Of a stretch of DNA of 49,619 bases, positions 1 through 10,800 are shown piece after piece. The notes under the pieces are model-generated. The model saw only the letters and a list, made by a program, of their open reading frames with translations, was not told where the DNA came from and ran no database searches. A program made the position numbers and the translations under genes. The DNA is from Bacteroidales bacterium (lineage in GTDB: Bacteria > Bacteroidota > Bacteroidia > Bacteroidales > Tenuifilaceae): positions 1 through 49,619 of the forward strand of contig JAQVYY010000025.1 in the NCBI GenBank assembly GCA_028708425.1. Reading direction: 5' to 3'. Within the stretch, counting starts at the first letter, position 1. Each line of letters opens with the position of its first letter.

Positions 1-1412
1 TCGAAGAGGCTAAGGTTGAGATAATGGAAATTGTAGATTTTCTTAAAAGCCCCAAGAAGTACACAGACCTTGGCGGGAAAATACCGAAAGGCGTTATACT
101 TGTAGGCCCTCCGGGTACAGGAAAAACTCTTCTAGCCAAAGCTGTTGCTGGCGAAGCCAATGTTCCTTTCTTTAGCATGTCGGGATCCGATTTTGTTGAG
201 ATGTTTGTGGGTGTTGGCGCCTCAAGGGTACGCGACCTCTTTAAACAAGCCAAGGATAAAGCACCGTGTATTGTTTTTATTGATGAGATTGACGCCATTG
301 GTAGGGCAAGGGGAAAGAACGCAAATTTCTCGTCGAATGATGAGCGCGAGAATACCCTAAACCAGCTACTTACCGAAATGGATGGCTTTGCTTCGAACCA
401 GGGTGTAATTATACTTGCCGCCACTAACCGAGCCGACATACTGGATAGAGCGCTTATGCGTGCCGGTAGATTCGACAGGCAGATACATGTTGAGCTACCC
501 GACTACAAAGAGCGTAAAGCAATATTTGGGGTTCACCTAAAACCGTTGAAACTAGAGGAAAATTTCAATATTGATTTTATGGCGAAACAAACGCCAGGTT
601 TTTCGGGTGCCGATATTGCCAATGTGTGTAACGAAGCTGCGCTTATTGCTGCCAGAAATAGCAAAACGGTTGTTGAGAAACAGGATTTCCTTGATGCCGT
701 TGATCGTATAATTGGTGGGCTTGAAAAGAAAAATAAGATTATTTCGAAAGAAGAAAAGCGCACCATTGCATTCCACGAATCGGGCCATGCCACGGTAAGC
801 TGGTTGCTTGAACATGCAAGCCCCTTACTAAAGGTATCGATAATACCGCGCGGAAAGGCACTGGGGGCGGCATGGTACTTACCCGAAGAACGCCAGCTTA
901 CATCAACCGAACAGATGCTAGACGAGATGAGCTCGGTGCTAGGCGGACGAGCTGCTGAAGAGTTAATATTCAACAGAATTTCGACGGGCGCACTAAACGA
1001 CCTTGAAAAAGCAACAAAGCAGGCGTACGCCATGGTTACATACTTTGGCATGAGCAAAGGCATTAGAAACATTAGCTTTTACGACTCATCGGGGCAAAGC
1101 GAATATTCATTCAACAAGCCCTACAGCGAAAAAACTGCCGAACTAATTGATAAAGAGGTCAGAACAATAATAGATTATGCTTACGACAGAGCAAAAGATG
1201 TTTTAACAAAAAACAAGGAGGGGCTTACCCAGATAGCCGAGCTACTGCTTGAGCGTGAGGTGATTTTTAGTGAAGACCTAGAAAATATTTTCGGAAAGCG
1301 AAAATCGCATACTCGCAGCGAAGAGGTGGTAAAAGATATTGAGGAGGAGGAAGTGAAAATTGAAAAGGAGGAGGAAAAGAAGAAGAAAGAGGAGGAGAAA
1401 AAAAAGGAGTAA
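1..1412 (+). CDS. ftsH: ATP-dependent zinc metalloprotease FtsH, 3' part
   Basis: Membrane-anchored AAA+ protease that degrades misfolded and regulatory membrane proteins. The frame is open from base 3, and the residues before the first ATG at 24 already fit FtsH ([10 protein letters not shown]), so the gene starts upstream and the N-terminal membrane part is missing. Visible are Walker A (GPPGTGKT), Walker B ([11 protein letters not shown]), the second region of homology around RAGRFDRQ, and the zinc site HESGH with the downstream acidic ligand in GALNDLEKA. The C-terminus is a low-complexity Glu/Lys tail of about 35 residues, beyond the usual conserved end. A DUF2007 gene, cdsA and psd follow on the same strand. 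The identification is secure; the start lies outside the window. Confidence 0.97.
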   Translation, partial: EEAKVEIMEIVDFLKSPKKYTDLGGKIPKGVILVGPPGTGKTLLAKAVAGEANVPFFSMSGSDFVEMFVGVGASRVRDLFKQAKDKAPCIVFIDEIDAIGRARGKNANFSSNDERENTLNQLLTEMDGFASNQGVIILAATNRADILDRALMRAGRFDRQIHVELPDYKERKAIFGVHLKPLKLEENFNIDFMAKQTPGFSGADIANVCNEAALIAARNSKTVVEKQDFLDAVDRIIGGLEKKNKIISKEEKRTIAFHESGHATVSWLLEHASPLLKVSIIPRGKALGAAWYLPEERQLTSTEQMLDEMSSVLGGRAAEELIFNRISTGALNDLEKATKQAYAMVTYFGMSKGIRNISFYDSSGQSEYSFNKPYSEKTAELIDKEVRTIIDYAYDRAKDVLTKNKEGLTQIAELLLEREVIFSEDLENIFGKRKSHTRSEEVVKDIEEEEVKIEKEEEKKKKEEEKKKE

Positions 1413-1463
1413 AAACAGATTATCAACATGTGAAACCGAGGTAACCTAAAACATAATAAACCG

Positions 1464-1670
1464 ATGAACGATAAAGATTGGACTCTTGTATACTCTGACT
1501 CACCACTTCAAGCCGAATTAATAAAACAAATGCTCAACAACCTAGGTATTGAAGTTGTGGTGCTGAATAAGCAGGATTCGTCATACCAAACATTTGGTGA
1601 TGCTGAGGTTTTTGTAAAAAAGGAGAATAAAGACAAGGCACTAAAACACATTAAGGAGTTTAAGGATTGA
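1464..1670 (+). CDS. DUF2007 (putative signal-transducing) protein
   Basis: Small 68-residue soluble protein. The pattern W-T-L-V-Y-S, then Q-A-E-L-I-K-Q-M-L-N, then a V-V-V-L strand and a closing helix with several Lys matches the DUF2007 fold, a small ferredoxin-like alpha/beta domain of unknown function found widely in Bacteroidota. It lies 51 bases after ftsH, and its TGA overlaps the next gene's TTG start by four bases (TTGA), so it is probably translationally coupled to cdsA. No catalytic residues are evident. The family assignment is from pattern memory, not a search. Confidence 0.75.
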   Translation: MNDKDWTLVYSDSPLQAELIKQMLNNLGIEVVVLNKQDSSYQTFGDAEVFVKKENKDKALKHIKEFKD

Positions 1671-2494
1671 ACCCATTTATTAAAAGAACCGTAAGCGGTA
1701 GCCTATTCGTAATACTTATTGTGGGTGCCATTATACTAGGACGATATAGTTTCTTTCTGGTTTTTTTAGCACTAATGGAACTGTGCCTCTATGAGTTTTA
1801 CCGGTTAACCTTTAAAGCTAGGGCTAAGCCTCAGTACCTGTATGGGTTAATATTAGGGGCTTTGCTTTTTTTAGCCAACTACTTGTTTGCTGTTGGAATT
1901 ATTGGCTACTACATCTTTTTAGGCTTCATTCCACTTACCATAAGTATCTTCATTATAGAGCTATACCGAAACCGTCAAAGGGCAATGCACAATATTGCCT
2001 TTACAGTACTAGGGTTGTTATACGTTGCCATCCCTTTTTCAATACTAAACTACTTTGCCCTCAGCCATTCGCCACTAACAATAGGCTACAATACCCACAT
2101 ACTCTTAGGATACTTTATTTTACTATGGGCTAACGATTCAGGCGCTTACGTTATTGGCTTAAGCATTGGTAAGAACAAGCTATTCCCTCGAATCTCTCCT
2201 AAAAAATCGTGGGAGGGGCTAGTGGGAGGAATATTTGCCACAATTATTGCGGCATGGATATTATCGCTATTCTTTCGTGAAATCTCACTTTTAAACTGGG
2301 TCGCCATTGGATTAATAACTGCAGTAATGGGTATTTTTGGCGACCTTGTTGAGTCGATGTTCAAAAGGAGTGTAAGGGCTAAGGACTCAGGGAAAATTCT
2401 TCCTGGCCACGGGGGCATGCTCGATAGGCTTGATTCAGTGTTACTATCGGCTCCAGTAGTTTTTGTATATTTGGAGATAATGATGCTAGTATAA
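1667..2494 (+). CDS. cdsA: Phosphatidate cytidylyltransferase
   Basis: Integral membrane enzyme that makes CDP-diacylglycerol from phosphatidate and CTP, the entry to phosphatidylethanolamine and other phospholipids. It has 275 residues and about eight hydrophobic helices. The C-terminal CDP-alcohol signature is clear: KKSWEGLVGG, then GIFGDLVESMFKR, then KDSGKILPGHGG and LDRLDS. The start is TTG at 1667, inside the preceding gene's stop (TTGA overlap), with an AAGGAG-like stretch just upstream; no ATG fits the conserved N-terminal helix better. The psd gene follows 36 bases later, so both lie in one phospholipid operon. Confidence 0.95.
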   Translation: MNPFIKRTVSGSLFVILIVGAIILGRYSFFLVFLALMELCLYEFYRLTFKARAKPQYLYGLILGALLFLANYLFAVGIIGYYIFLGFIPLTISIFIIELYRNRQRAMHNIAFTVLGLLYVAIPFSILNYFALSHSPLTIGYNTHILLGYFILLWANDSGAYVIGLSIGKNKLFPRISPKKSWEGLVGGIFATIIAAWILSLFFREISLLNWVAIGLITAVMGIFGDLVESMFKRSVRAKDSGKILPGHGGMLDRLDSVLLSAPVVFVYLEIMMLV

Positions 2495-2530
2495 TTATTA
2501 ACCAACAGGTTAACACCTAACTATAAAAAA

Positions 2531-3187
2531 ATGCGCATCCATAAAGAGGGAACAACAATACTGCTCGTATTTTTTATTATACTTTTAGCAATTTGCAGCC
2601 TAAGCTGGTTTACGCTAGGCGTAATAGGTTTCGTTATTACATTAGCTGCTGCACTAATCTTTTACATCATAACCCTTCGGTTTTTTAGGGTTCCTACACG
2701 CGAAAAAAAGACGGATAACAAAAGGGTATTCGCTCCGTGCGATGGCAAGGTTGTGGTTATTGAAGAGGTTGAAGAGAGCGAGTTTTTGAATACCCGCTGC
2801 ATCCAAATTTCAATATTCATGTCAATTTGGAATGTTCACATAAACTGGAATCCAATAGGAGGTAAGGTGGTGTACAAAAAACATCACCCGGGCAATTTTC
2901 TTGTGGCCTGGGAACCTAAATCATCAACCCTAAACGAGCGCACATCAATTGCCATTGAACGCCCCGATGGTGTGAAAGTGATGTTTAAACAAATTGCCGG
3001 CTACATAGCACGCAGAATAGTTTGCTATAGCAAGGTAGGCGATAAAGCCAAGCAAAATGACGAGATGGGTTTCATTAAATTTGGCTCAAGGGTTGATGTG
3101 TTTATCCCATTAAACTCGGCGGTTAAGGTTGAACTTAACCAAAAGGTTGTGGGCACACAAACCACGCTTGCCGTTATCCCCGATTAG
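2531..3187 (+). CDS. psd: Phosphatidylserine decarboxylase, short (psd-B/archaeal-like) type
   Basis: Pyruvoyl-dependent enzyme that converts phosphatidylserine to phosphatidylethanolamine. It has 218 residues, the usual length of the short soluble-domain class, with two N-terminal membrane helices (about residues 10-50). Conserved features are the region CDGKVVVIEE, the motif ISIFMSIWNVHINWNP, and the self-cleavage site FGSRVD near residue 188, where the Ser becomes the pyruvoyl group. It follows cdsA on the same strand. The partner pssA, often adjacent in Bacteroidota, is not in this window; the next gene is on the opposite strand. Confidence 0.95.
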   Translation: MRIHKEGTTILLVFFIILLAICSLSWFTLGVIGFVITLAAALIFYIITLRFFRVPTREKKTDNKRVFAPCDGKVVVIEEVEESEFLNTRCIQISIFMSIWNVHINWNPIGGKVVYKKHHPGNFLVAWEPKSSTLNERTSIAIERPDGVKVMFKQIAGYIARRIVCYSKVGDKAKQNDEMGFIKFGSRVDVFIPLNSAVKVELNQKVVGTQTTLAVIPD

Positions 3188-3189
3188 GC

Positions 3190-3699
3190 TTACTGCTTGC
3201 TGCCACTAAATATAATTTTCTCCAACTTCCCCTTATCGTCAAAATAAAAGTTAAAGGTTCGCTTAATGGCCGAATACTTTAGCACCACGGTATCATTTGG
3301 CATAGCTGGAAGATTTGTGAACGACTGAAAAAACTCCTGCCGAGTCATTCCCTGCCTAATACCATTGCAAAGTTCTATTTCGGAATTTCTAATTATGCCA
3401 CCCAAAACAAACTCTTGGCTAAACCGAGTTTTATACACGCTAATTTTCGACTTTTTAAAGTTGAAATTAAATATCGTATCAGGAGCGTGATTTGCCCTGG
3501 GGCTTTTCTTTAGATATTTACTCACCTCTGTGCGCTCGGGTAAATTCTTACTAAACGCCTCAATGGATTCGTTGTGCCCAAAGGGATTTTCTAGCAATGT
3601 ATTTACCTCAACCGGAGTAAGGTTAACAACCACAGGTTTGGTAAGAACAGCACAACCTGCAAGCACGAGAAAGAGAATACAACCAACTATTTTCTTCAT
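3190..3699 (-). CDS. Small lipoprotein with BamE/SmpA-like C-terminal pattern
   Basis: A 169-residue protein with a lipoprotein signal (MKKIVGCILFLVLAGCA, lipobox LAGC). The C-terminal half reads G-I-R-Q-G-M-T-R-Q-E-F-F-Q-S-F and then a strand-rich end with F-Y-F-D-D-K-G-K-L. That resembles the SmpA/BamE-type small domain (I..GMT..EV, then a computed-value strand pair), but I cannot confirm it. It is probably anchored to the outer membrane, facing the periplasm. The gene converges on psd with two bases between the stop codons. Function unknown. Confidence 0.7.
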   Translation of the reverse strand: MKKIVGCILFLVLAGCAVLTKPVVVNLTPVEVNTLLENPFGHNESIEAFSKNLPERTEVSKYLKKSPRANHAPDTIFNFNFKKSKISVYKTRFSQEFVLGGIIRNSEIELCNGIRQGMTRQEFFQSFTNLPAMPNDTVVLKYSAIKRTFNFYFDDKGKLEKIIFSGSKQ

Positions 3700-3867
3700 G
3701 TCATAAAATTAATAAGAGCAATATTACAAAAAATAATCCAAGCGATAGTTGATAAACAAATTGATGATGCACATTTTCACAAAAAGAGAGCCGTTGGGAA
3801 CATCAATTAAATTGAGAGGTACACCCATAAATACTACCACAAACCTACTTATTACAAAAATTAATCA

Positions 3868-3897
3868 TTGCATTTCACTCAAATTTTAATAGCTTTG
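3868..3897 (+). promoter_or_regulatory. Bacteroidota-type promoter of purS
   Basis: TTG at 3868-3870, a 19-base spacer and TAGCTTTG at 3890-3897 match the TTG/TAnnTTTG consensus. Transcription would begin near 3904, giving a leader of about 18 bases. This supports ATG 3922 as the start of purS and excludes the in-frame TTG at 3868. Confidence 0.6.
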
Positions 3898-3921
3898 CGT
3901 GAACAATTAATAACGACAACC

Positions 3922-4173
3922 ATGAAATTTATTGCAGAGATAAACGTGATGCCGCTAAAAGCACTACTCGACCCACAGGGTAAAGCTGTTGAAAAGGTAA
4001 TACAGACCAATGGCTATGCCGAAATAGAAAATGTTAGAATAGGAAAACATATAACCCTCGAAATTGAAGCCCCAACCAAAGAGGCCGCCATGGAAAAGGT
4101 TAACGAGGTTTGCTCAAAAGTTCTTTCGAACCCAATTATGGAAGGATACGAGTACAAAATAACCGAGGCATAG
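3922..4173 (+). CDS. purS: Phosphoribosylformylglycinamidine synthase subunit PurS
   Basis: An 83-residue small subunit of the three-part FGAM synthase (PurS-PurL-PurQ) of purine synthesis; it bridges the glutaminase and synthase subunits. The sequence F-I-A-E-I-N-V-M-P-L-K-A-L-L-D-P-Q-G-K-A-V, then V-R-I-G-K and a C-terminal N-P-I-M-E-G-Y fits PurS (usual length 80-85). The ATG at 3922 gives the family-length protein and lies just after a promoter. purL and purQ are not nearby, so it is a lone gene here, facing the DAHP synthase gene. Confidence 0.9.
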   Translation: MKFIAEINVMPLKALLDPQGKAVEKVIQTNGYAEIENVRIGKHITLEIEAPTKEAAMEKVNEVCSKVLSNPIMEGYEYKITEA

Positions 4174-4189
4174 GGTAAAAGTCACCCTA
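4171..4189. terminator. Possible bidirectional hairpin between convergent genes
   Basis: TAGGGT (4171-4176) and ACCCTA (4184-4189) form a 6-bp stem around a 7-base loop and contain the stop codons of both converging genes. The T-run after it is weak (AATTTT), so termination is only suggested. Confidence 0.35.
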
Positions 4190-5276
4190 AATTTTCGCGT
4201 GGTGATATGATTTGAGCCTGCTTGCGGACGGATTCCATGTGAACGAGTCGGAGCAGGTTTTTTACGTACTCGGTACTAAGCCCCAGCTGCTCGGCAAATT
4301 CAATCCGTCTTTCAATCATCTCTTCCCAGCGGCGAAGTTGCATTATGGCCACATTATTCTTTATTTTATACTCCGCTATATTATCAACAATATCCATGCG
4401 CTGAGCTAAAAGTTCAAGAATTTGCATATCTAGCGAGTCTATCTTCTCTCTTAACGATTCCAAAATATCAACCGAATCAATATTACCGGGAAGAATTTTA
4501 CGATACGATAAATCAGCTAAAATCCGCCCCAGCTCAGCAGGCGTAACTTGCTGTTTTGCATCACTTAACGCTTCCGAAGGGGTAACGTGCGACTCAATCA
4601 TTAGCCCATCCATAGACAGATCCAGGGCTTTTTGCGATATATCTTGAATAAGGTCAGGGTTACCCGAAATGTGACTAGGGTCGCAAATAATGGGCAAATT
4701 AGGCATTACCGATTTTAAATCGATGGGCATTTCCCACTTAGGTAAATTACGAAAAGTTGATTTTTGAAATGGCGAAAACCCTCTATGAATTGCACCCAAA
4801 CGCTGCACCCCTGCTTTTGCGAAACGCTCTATTGTTCCAATCCATAGGTCAAGGTCGGGATGTATTGGATTTTTTATAAGCACAGGCTTATTTATACCCT
4901 CCATGGCCGTTGCCAACTCATCAACCGAAAAAGGATTTAATAAGGTTCTGGCACCCACCCAAAACAAGTCGACACCGTACCTCATTGCCAACTCAAGATG
5001 TTGCGGTGTTGCGACCTCAACAGCAAGCAACAACCCTGTTTCTTGCTTTGCCTCTGCCAACCACTCAAGAGCAGGTTCGCCAGCACCCTGAAAGTTGCCC
5101 GGACGCGAACGCGGTTTCCAAACACCCGCACGCAAAACATCAACCCTACCCAAATGGGCTAACAACCTTGCTGTTTTAAGCACCTGCTCACGGGTCTCGG
5201 CACTACATGGCCCCGCAATAATTAGCGGTCGGTTTTCGACACCTTTAAACCATTGAGAAATTGGTATAATGCTCAT
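4182..5276 (-). CDS. Bifunctional DAHP synthase / chorismate mutase
   Basis: Fusion of the first enzyme of aromatic amino acid synthesis (erythrose-4-P plus PEP to DAHP) with chorismate mutase. Residues about 1-255 are a type I-beta/KDO8P-like DAHP synthase: IAGPCSAE near the start, then LRAGVWKPRSRPGNFQG, WVGARTLLNP, KNPIHPD, and near the end CDPSHISG. About residues 275-360 are an AroQ-type helical mutase: LREKIDSLDMQILELLAQR, then VAIMQLRRWEEMIERR. I chose ATG 5276 over the in-frame ATG at 5327 because a good promoter lies between them. The arrangement is common in Bacteroidota; the mutase may sense prephenate for feedback, which is inference. Confidence 0.93.
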   Translation of the reverse strand: MSIIPISQWFKGVENRPLIIAGPCSAETREQVLKTARLLAHLGRVDVLRAGVWKPRSRPGNFQGAGEPALEWLAEAKQETGLLLAVEVATPQHLELAMRYGVDLFWVGARTLLNPFSVDELATAMEGINKPVLIKNPIHPDLDLWIGTIERFAKAGVQRLGAIHRGFSPFQKSTFRNLPKWEMPIDLKSVMPNLPIICDPSHISGNPDLIQDISQKALDLSMDGLMIESHVTPSEALSDAKQQVTPAELGRILADLSYRKILPGNIDSVDILESLREKIDSLDMQILELLAQRMDIVDNIAEYKIKNNVAIMQLRRWEEMIERRIEFAEQLGLSTEYVKNLLRLVHMESVRKQAQIISPRENLG

Positions 5277-5293
5277 CCTAAAATTTATTTTAG

Positions 5294-5323
5294 CAAAGTT
5301 AGCTATTTGAGCAGTAAACACAA
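5294..5323 (-). promoter_or_regulatory. Promoter of the DAHP synthase/chorismate mutase gene
   Basis: On the minus strand, TTG (5323-5321), a 19-base spacer and TAACTTTG (5301-5294) match the Bacteroidota consensus exactly. Transcription would start near 5287, about ten bases before ATG 5276, which fixes that start codon. Confidence 0.7.
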
Positions 5324-5408
5324 GCATACAATTTTTGTTGCTGCAAATTTCCAGAGAACATACAGGCTAATGTCATAAACTTGTATATTTACCACAAATT
5401 ACTCGTTA

Positions 5409-7790
5409 ATGATAAGGGTTACGGAAAAACTAAAACGATTAGCCAACTTTGCATTGAGCAGAAAAACTTTTTTTGCTATTTGTGCACTTTTAGCAACGCT
5501 CACACTACTATTCTTCGGCATAAAAAAACCAGACTTTAATACGCCAACTAGCACCGTAATTTTAGCCGAAGATGGCTCGCTACTAGCGGCATCGGTGGCA
5601 TCGGACCAGCAATATCGTTTTTCGCAAAGCAACACAATACCACAAAAATACTTAAGCTGTGTAATTGAGTTTGAAGATAAATACTTTTACTCCCACCCCG
5701 GAGTAAACCCAGTTTCGATAGTAAGGGCAGCTTACCGAAATATTGTGGCAAGGCGAATTGTACAAGGAGGCAGCACCATAACCCAGCAGGTGGTTAGGCT
5801 ATACAGAAAAGGCAAAAATCGGACCCTTACCGAAAAAATTATTGAAGCCATCTTAGCCATTAGGCTTGAGGCAGGAGCATCAAAAAATGAGATACTGCGG
5901 ATGTATGCAGCCAACGCCCCTTTTGGGGGCAATATTGTAGGGCTCGATGCCGCAGCTTGGCGATACTATGGTCGTAGGGCACAGGAGCTCAGCTGGGCCG
6001 AGTCGGCAGCACTGGCAGTACTACCTAATGCCCCTGCAATGGTGCACCCGGGCAAAAACACCAACGCGCTACTAGCCAAAAGAAACCGATTACTGCTGAA
6101 GTTACATGAGAAAGGCAGCATAGATACCCTATCGTACCAGCTAGCGCTTCAGGAACCACTGCCCGGCGAACCAAAACGGCTACCCCAGCTAGCCCCACAC
6201 CTACTGGTAAGAGCAACAAAAGAGGGATTAGAAGGTAAAACGGTAAAAACAACAGTAAATAGAAAATTGCAACAAAATGTAATTGAAGTAGTTAACCGAC
6301 ACCACAAAGAGCTATCGGGAAATAAAATACACAACGCTGCTGTGCTGGTACTCGATGTAAAAACCAATAGTGCAGCTGCTTACGTAGGCAATATAAAAAG
6401 CGATAAACATGGAAGTAAGGTTGATATAATTACCTCATCACGAAGCACCGGCAGCATTCTAAAGCCCCTGGTGTACGCCGCAATGCTTCAGAATGGAACT
6501 ATACTTCCGAACACTTTAGTACCCGATATCCCCACACAAATAGGCGGTTACTCGCCCAAAAACTTTAATCCCGGATACGATGGAGCAGTGCCAGCCTCAC
6601 GGGCCATAGCCCGCTCGCTTAACGTGCCGGCGGTTAGAATGCTACAGCAATTTGGTGTTGAAAAATTTCTATTTACATTGCAAAAGTTGGGGTTTAGCAC
6701 CATTAATCGCTCGGCCAGCGACTACGGTCTATCATTAATACTAGGCGGAGCCGAAGCCACCCTTTGGGATTTGGCTGGTGTTTACGCTGGCATGGCTCGT
6801 ACCCTAAATAATTATAGGTTAAACCAAAGCCGTTATACCAGCAACAACTATGCTGAACCACACTATACAGAATTGGGAAAAACGACTTCTGACACTAAGC
6901 TGATAGACCACTCAATTCTGGGTGCAGCCCCAATATACTTCTGTTTTGAAGCCATGAAAGAGGTTGCACGTCCCGATGAGCTAACGGGCTGGGAGTATTT
7001 TAGCTCGTCGCGGGCGGTGGCATGGAAAACGGGAACTAGCTACGGGCACAGAGATGCTTGGGCAATAGGCGTAAATCCGGAATATGTGGTTGCCGTATGG
7101 GTTGGTAACGCCAGCGGCGAAGGGCGCCCCAAACTTACTGGGGTTACTGCTGCTGCCCCCATAATGTTCGATGTATTTGCGCTACTACCACCCTCGCAAT
7201 GGTTTGAACGCCCTACAGACGATATGGTAAAAGTGCCAATTTGTCGCCATAGCGGTTATAGAGCTTCTACCATATGCACACCTGTTGATTCAGTTTGGAT
7301 ACCTTCAAAAGGACTTGAAACCCAAGCTTGCCCCTACCACCAAATTATTCATCTAAATAAACAAAAAACAAAACAAGTAACCGACAAATACATTAGTGTT
7401 AACGAAATGGTTACCCAATCGTGGTTTGTACTGCCGCCTGCAATGGAATGGTACTACAAAAGCAAAAACTCATTCTACAAACCGCTACCCCCCTACCCTG
7501 CAGGTTTTGAGCCCCATAAAGAATTGAGTCCAATGGCGTTATTATACCCCCGAATAGAGAATGCAACGCTCACCATCCCGCGCGATTTTAGAGGAAACCC
7601 AACCGAGGCTATCTTCGAAATTGCTCACAGGCGCGAGAATGCCACAATATATTGGCATCTGAACGAATCATTTATTGGGCAAACGAACTCTTTTCATAAA
7701 ATGGCGTTACAACCAGCTGATGGTTTTCATACCCTAACCCTGGTTGACGATTTGGGGAATACAGAAAAAGTCAGCTTCAGCGTTGAGTAA
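5409..7790 (+). CDS. pbpC: Penicillin-binding protein 1C (glycosyltransferase/transpeptidase)
   Basis: Periplasmic peptidoglycan synthase with 793 residues. There is a membrane anchor at about 18-37. The GT51 glycosyltransferase has E89-D90 and H96 in the EDxxFxxHxG motif and GGSTITQQ at 120-127. The transpeptidase has the active-site S349-I-L-K352, S403-L-N405 and K540-T-G542. A C-terminal Ig-like domain (about 700-790) ends in the pattern typical of the PBP1C C-terminal domain. The alpha-2-macroglobulin gene follows 85 bases later, the conserved pbpC-yfhM pairing seen in many Gram-negatives, where the two are thought to act in wall repair and defence. All catalytic motifs are intact. Confidence 0.95.
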   Translation: MIRVTEKLKRLANFALSRKTFFAICALLATLTLLFFGIKKPDFNTPTSTVILAEDGSLLAASVASDQQYRFSQSNTIPQKYLSCVIEFEDKYFYSHPGVNPVSIVRAAYRNIVARRIVQGGSTITQQVVRLYRKGKNRTLTEKIIEAILAIRLEAGASKNEILRMYAANAPFGGNIVGLDAAAWRYYGRRAQELSWAESAALAVLPNAPAMVHPGKNTNALLAKRNRLLLKLHEKGSIDTLSYQLALQEPLPGEPKRLPQLAPHLLVRATKEGLEGKTVKTTVNRKLQQNVIEVVNRHHKELSGNKIHNAAVLVLDVKTNSAAAYVGNIKSDKHGSKVDIITSSRSTGSILKPLVYAAMLQNGTILPNTLVPDIPTQIGGYSPKNFNPGYDGAVPASRAIARSLNVPAVRMLQQFGVEKFLFTLQKLGFSTINRSASDYGLSLILGGAEATLWDLAGVYAGMARTLNNYRLNQSRYTSNNYAEPHYTELGKTTSDTKLIDHSILGAAPIYFCFEAMKEVARPDELTGWEYFSSSRAVAWKTGTSYGHRDAWAIGVNPEYVVAVWVGNASGEGRPKLTGVTAAAPIMFDVFALLPPSQWFERPTDDMVKVPICRHSGYRASTICTPVDSVWIPSKGLETQACPYHQIIHLNKQKTKQVTDKYISVNEMVTQSWFVLPPAMEWYYKSKNSFYKPLPPYPAGFEPHKELSPMALLYPRIENATLTIPRDFRGNPTEAIFEIAHRRENATIYWHLNESFIGQTNSFHKMALQPADGFHTLTLVDDLGNTEKVSFSVE

Positions 7791-7875
7791 ACCGTTTCAG
7801 TCATATTAATTACGCATTATTTTTTATACCTTTATTAGTTATATCTGCAAATAATTTCAATATAAAAACCTCGTT

Positions 7876-10800
7876 ATGAGACACATAAATAGAATAGCCG
7901 CAATAACGTTACTGGCATTAACGGCAATAATTCAAACCGGATGCTCGTCGCAAGAAAAAGAGCCATCGCAACTTAACGACTACAAGAGCTATATAGCTGC
8001 ACACACGGCTGGCACAATATCAACAATTGATGCCATTCGTATATCGTTTGCAACCGATATTGTTAAATTTGAGGAGGTTGGCCAGAAGGTAAACTCAAAA
8101 ATATTTAAAATTAAACCTTCGGTAAAAGGAACACTAACATGGGCAGACGAGCGAACGTTAGAATTTATACCTACCAATCCTTTAGAAAGTGATACTGAAT
8201 ACCTAGTTTTCATTGCGCTCGACAAGGTTTACAATAACATTCCCAGCAAATTACAAAGCTACACTTTTAGCCTCAGAACCATTAAGCAAGCCATGGATTT
8301 AAAGGTTAACGGGCTAGAGTTTTACAACGACAACTCGCAACCAGACAGACGTGTGAGCGGTGTAGTGCTTACAGCCGATTTTGCTACATCGGAGAAAATT
8401 AAAGAAACCATTAGCGCAACACAAGCCAATAAGAAGCTTGATATTACCTGGAGTTCGACAGCAGACGGGCGTACACACACCTTTTGGATTGAAGGAGTTA
8501 AGCAAACCAATGAAACTGAAAAGGTTTCAATTAGTTCAACCGGAGCACCAATTAATGTACACGAAGTTGGGTTTAAATCTGTTGAAGTGCCGCCAAAAGG
8601 TGTTTTTAGGGTACTATCGCACAACATTGTGCATTCGCCCGAGCAGTGTATCGAGATACGATTTTCGGAACCTCTGGACCCAGAACAAAACCTACAAGGA
8701 CTTATTCGGGCGGCAGGCATAAACAATGCACACATTATTGCCGACCGAAACCTAGTAAAGGTATATCCGGCAACCCGTGTATCGGGAACATTTAATTTTG
8801 AAATTTCGGCAGGTATTCGCGATATACAAAAACAGCGGCTCGAGGAAAACGCTGTAATCTCGGTCTCTTTCCAACGCATAAAACCGCAGGTTAAACTTTT
8901 GGGCAAAGGGGTAATTATACCCTCATCCAATGGGTTACTATTTCCATTTAGTGCGGTTAGCCTACGTGCTGTTGACGTTAGTATATTTAGAGTATTTGAG
9001 CAAAATGTAGCACAGTTTCTACAGGCTAGTAACCTCGATGGTTCGGACGAAATGAGCCGTGTGGGCCGTCTTCTTTTAAAGAAAACGGTAATGCTAGACC
9101 AAAGCGGACAGGCAGACCTATGGAAATGGAATACCTTTAATATTGACCTTTCGGAACTTTTGCAAACAGAGCCAGGAGCAATTTACAGGGTTACACTTAG
9201 CTATAAGCTAGAGTACTCAACCTTTACATGCGATGGCAACGAAACCGAGAAAGAAATTACACTAATTAATGAACGTTACGATGCTAACGACGATATTCCG
9301 AGAACATACTATTACTTTGAGGACTACGACTATGCCCTTTACAACTGGCGCGAGCGCGACAATCCCTGTGATGCGTCATACTACCAGGGAAAATCGGTGC
9401 ATCGCAATGTAATAGCATCGGACCTAGGAATGATAGCAAAAGGAGGTACTACACAATCGTTGCTAATTGCCGTAACAGACCTAAACACAGCACACCCAAA
9501 AAATGGCGTATCAGTAGAGTTGCTAAACTTTCAGAAGCAGGTAATTGCAACAGGCACTACCGATAATAGTGGGTTTGCCACCTTTAACCTACCCGAGCAA
9601 CAGGTGCCGTTCCTAGCCATAGCCAAAATAGGCTCGCAGCGAGGCTACCTAAAACTCGATGAGGGCTCGGCGCTATCGCTCAGCTCATTCGATATTTCGG
9701 GCGTTGCAGTTCAAAAAGGGTTAAAAGGATATATTTATGGCGAACGTGGCGTTTGGCGCCCAGGCGACACACTTTTTACCTCGTTTATTATTGAGGATAA
9801 GGGCAAAACCCTACCTAAAAACCACCCTGTTACCTTTGAGCTAACCAACTCGCGCGGACAGCTAATACACAGAGCCGTTGCAAGCCAATCGGTTGGAGGG
9901 ATGTACGCATTTCCGGTACCCACCGATAAAGATGCCCCAACAGGAAACTACAGGGCTCAGGTTGGCGTAGGCGGAGTTACCTTTTCGAAGGTATTTAAGG
10001 TTGAAACCATTATGCCCAACAGGCTAAAAATTAAGCTTAATTTTGATGACGAAGCCCTGCACTACGGCAAAATTAAAACCGTAGAATTCTCATCGGCCTG
10101 GCTACACGGAGCACCAGCTCGTAATCTCAGGGTTCAGGTTGACGCTAAGCTATCGCAGGCAACAACAAGTTTTGAAGGTTACAAGAACTACACGTTCGAC
10201 GACCCAGCCCGAACATTTTACGCCGAGGAGCAAACCATATTCGAAGGAAAACTTGACGAGAAAGGAAAAACCACCTTTTGGCCAAATATTAATGTAGAAT
10301 CATCGGCACCTGGCAAGCTAAATGCCCACTTTACCACAAGAGTTTTTGAAGAAGGAGGCGCATTTAGTATCGACAGATTTACAATTCCGTACTACCCCTA
10401 CCTAAATTTTGTGGGAGTAAAAATGCCCGAAACGGGCAACCGGAATAATACCTATATGACTGACACCGTACATAAGGTGGAGATTGTAACGGTTTCGTCG
10501 GAAGGGAAACCCGCAGCGGGCAAAACCCTACACATAGAGGTATATAAAATGGATTGGCGCTGGTGGTGGGAACACAGCAACGAGAACCTATCGAACTATA
10601 TATCAAACTCTTATAACCGACCAATACGGAGAGCAACTGTAACTACCGATGCCAATGGCAAGGCAAGGTATAACCTTAGAATTGACCACCCAGAATGGGG
10701 ACGGTTCCTAATTAGAGTGGTTGATAAAACAGGGGGGCATGCTGCTGGTACAATAGCCTACTTCGATTGGCAAGGATGGGTATCGCGCGATAGTAAAAAC

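Noticed and set aside
533-1072. 179-residue minus-strand ORF within ftsH
   Set aside because: It is antisense to conserved FtsH motifs and is Ser/Phe-rich as expected of a shadow frame.
5277-5327. Upstream ATG extension of the DAHP synthase/chorismate mutase
   Set aside because: The added 17 residues cover a consensus promoter and do not resemble the family N-terminus.
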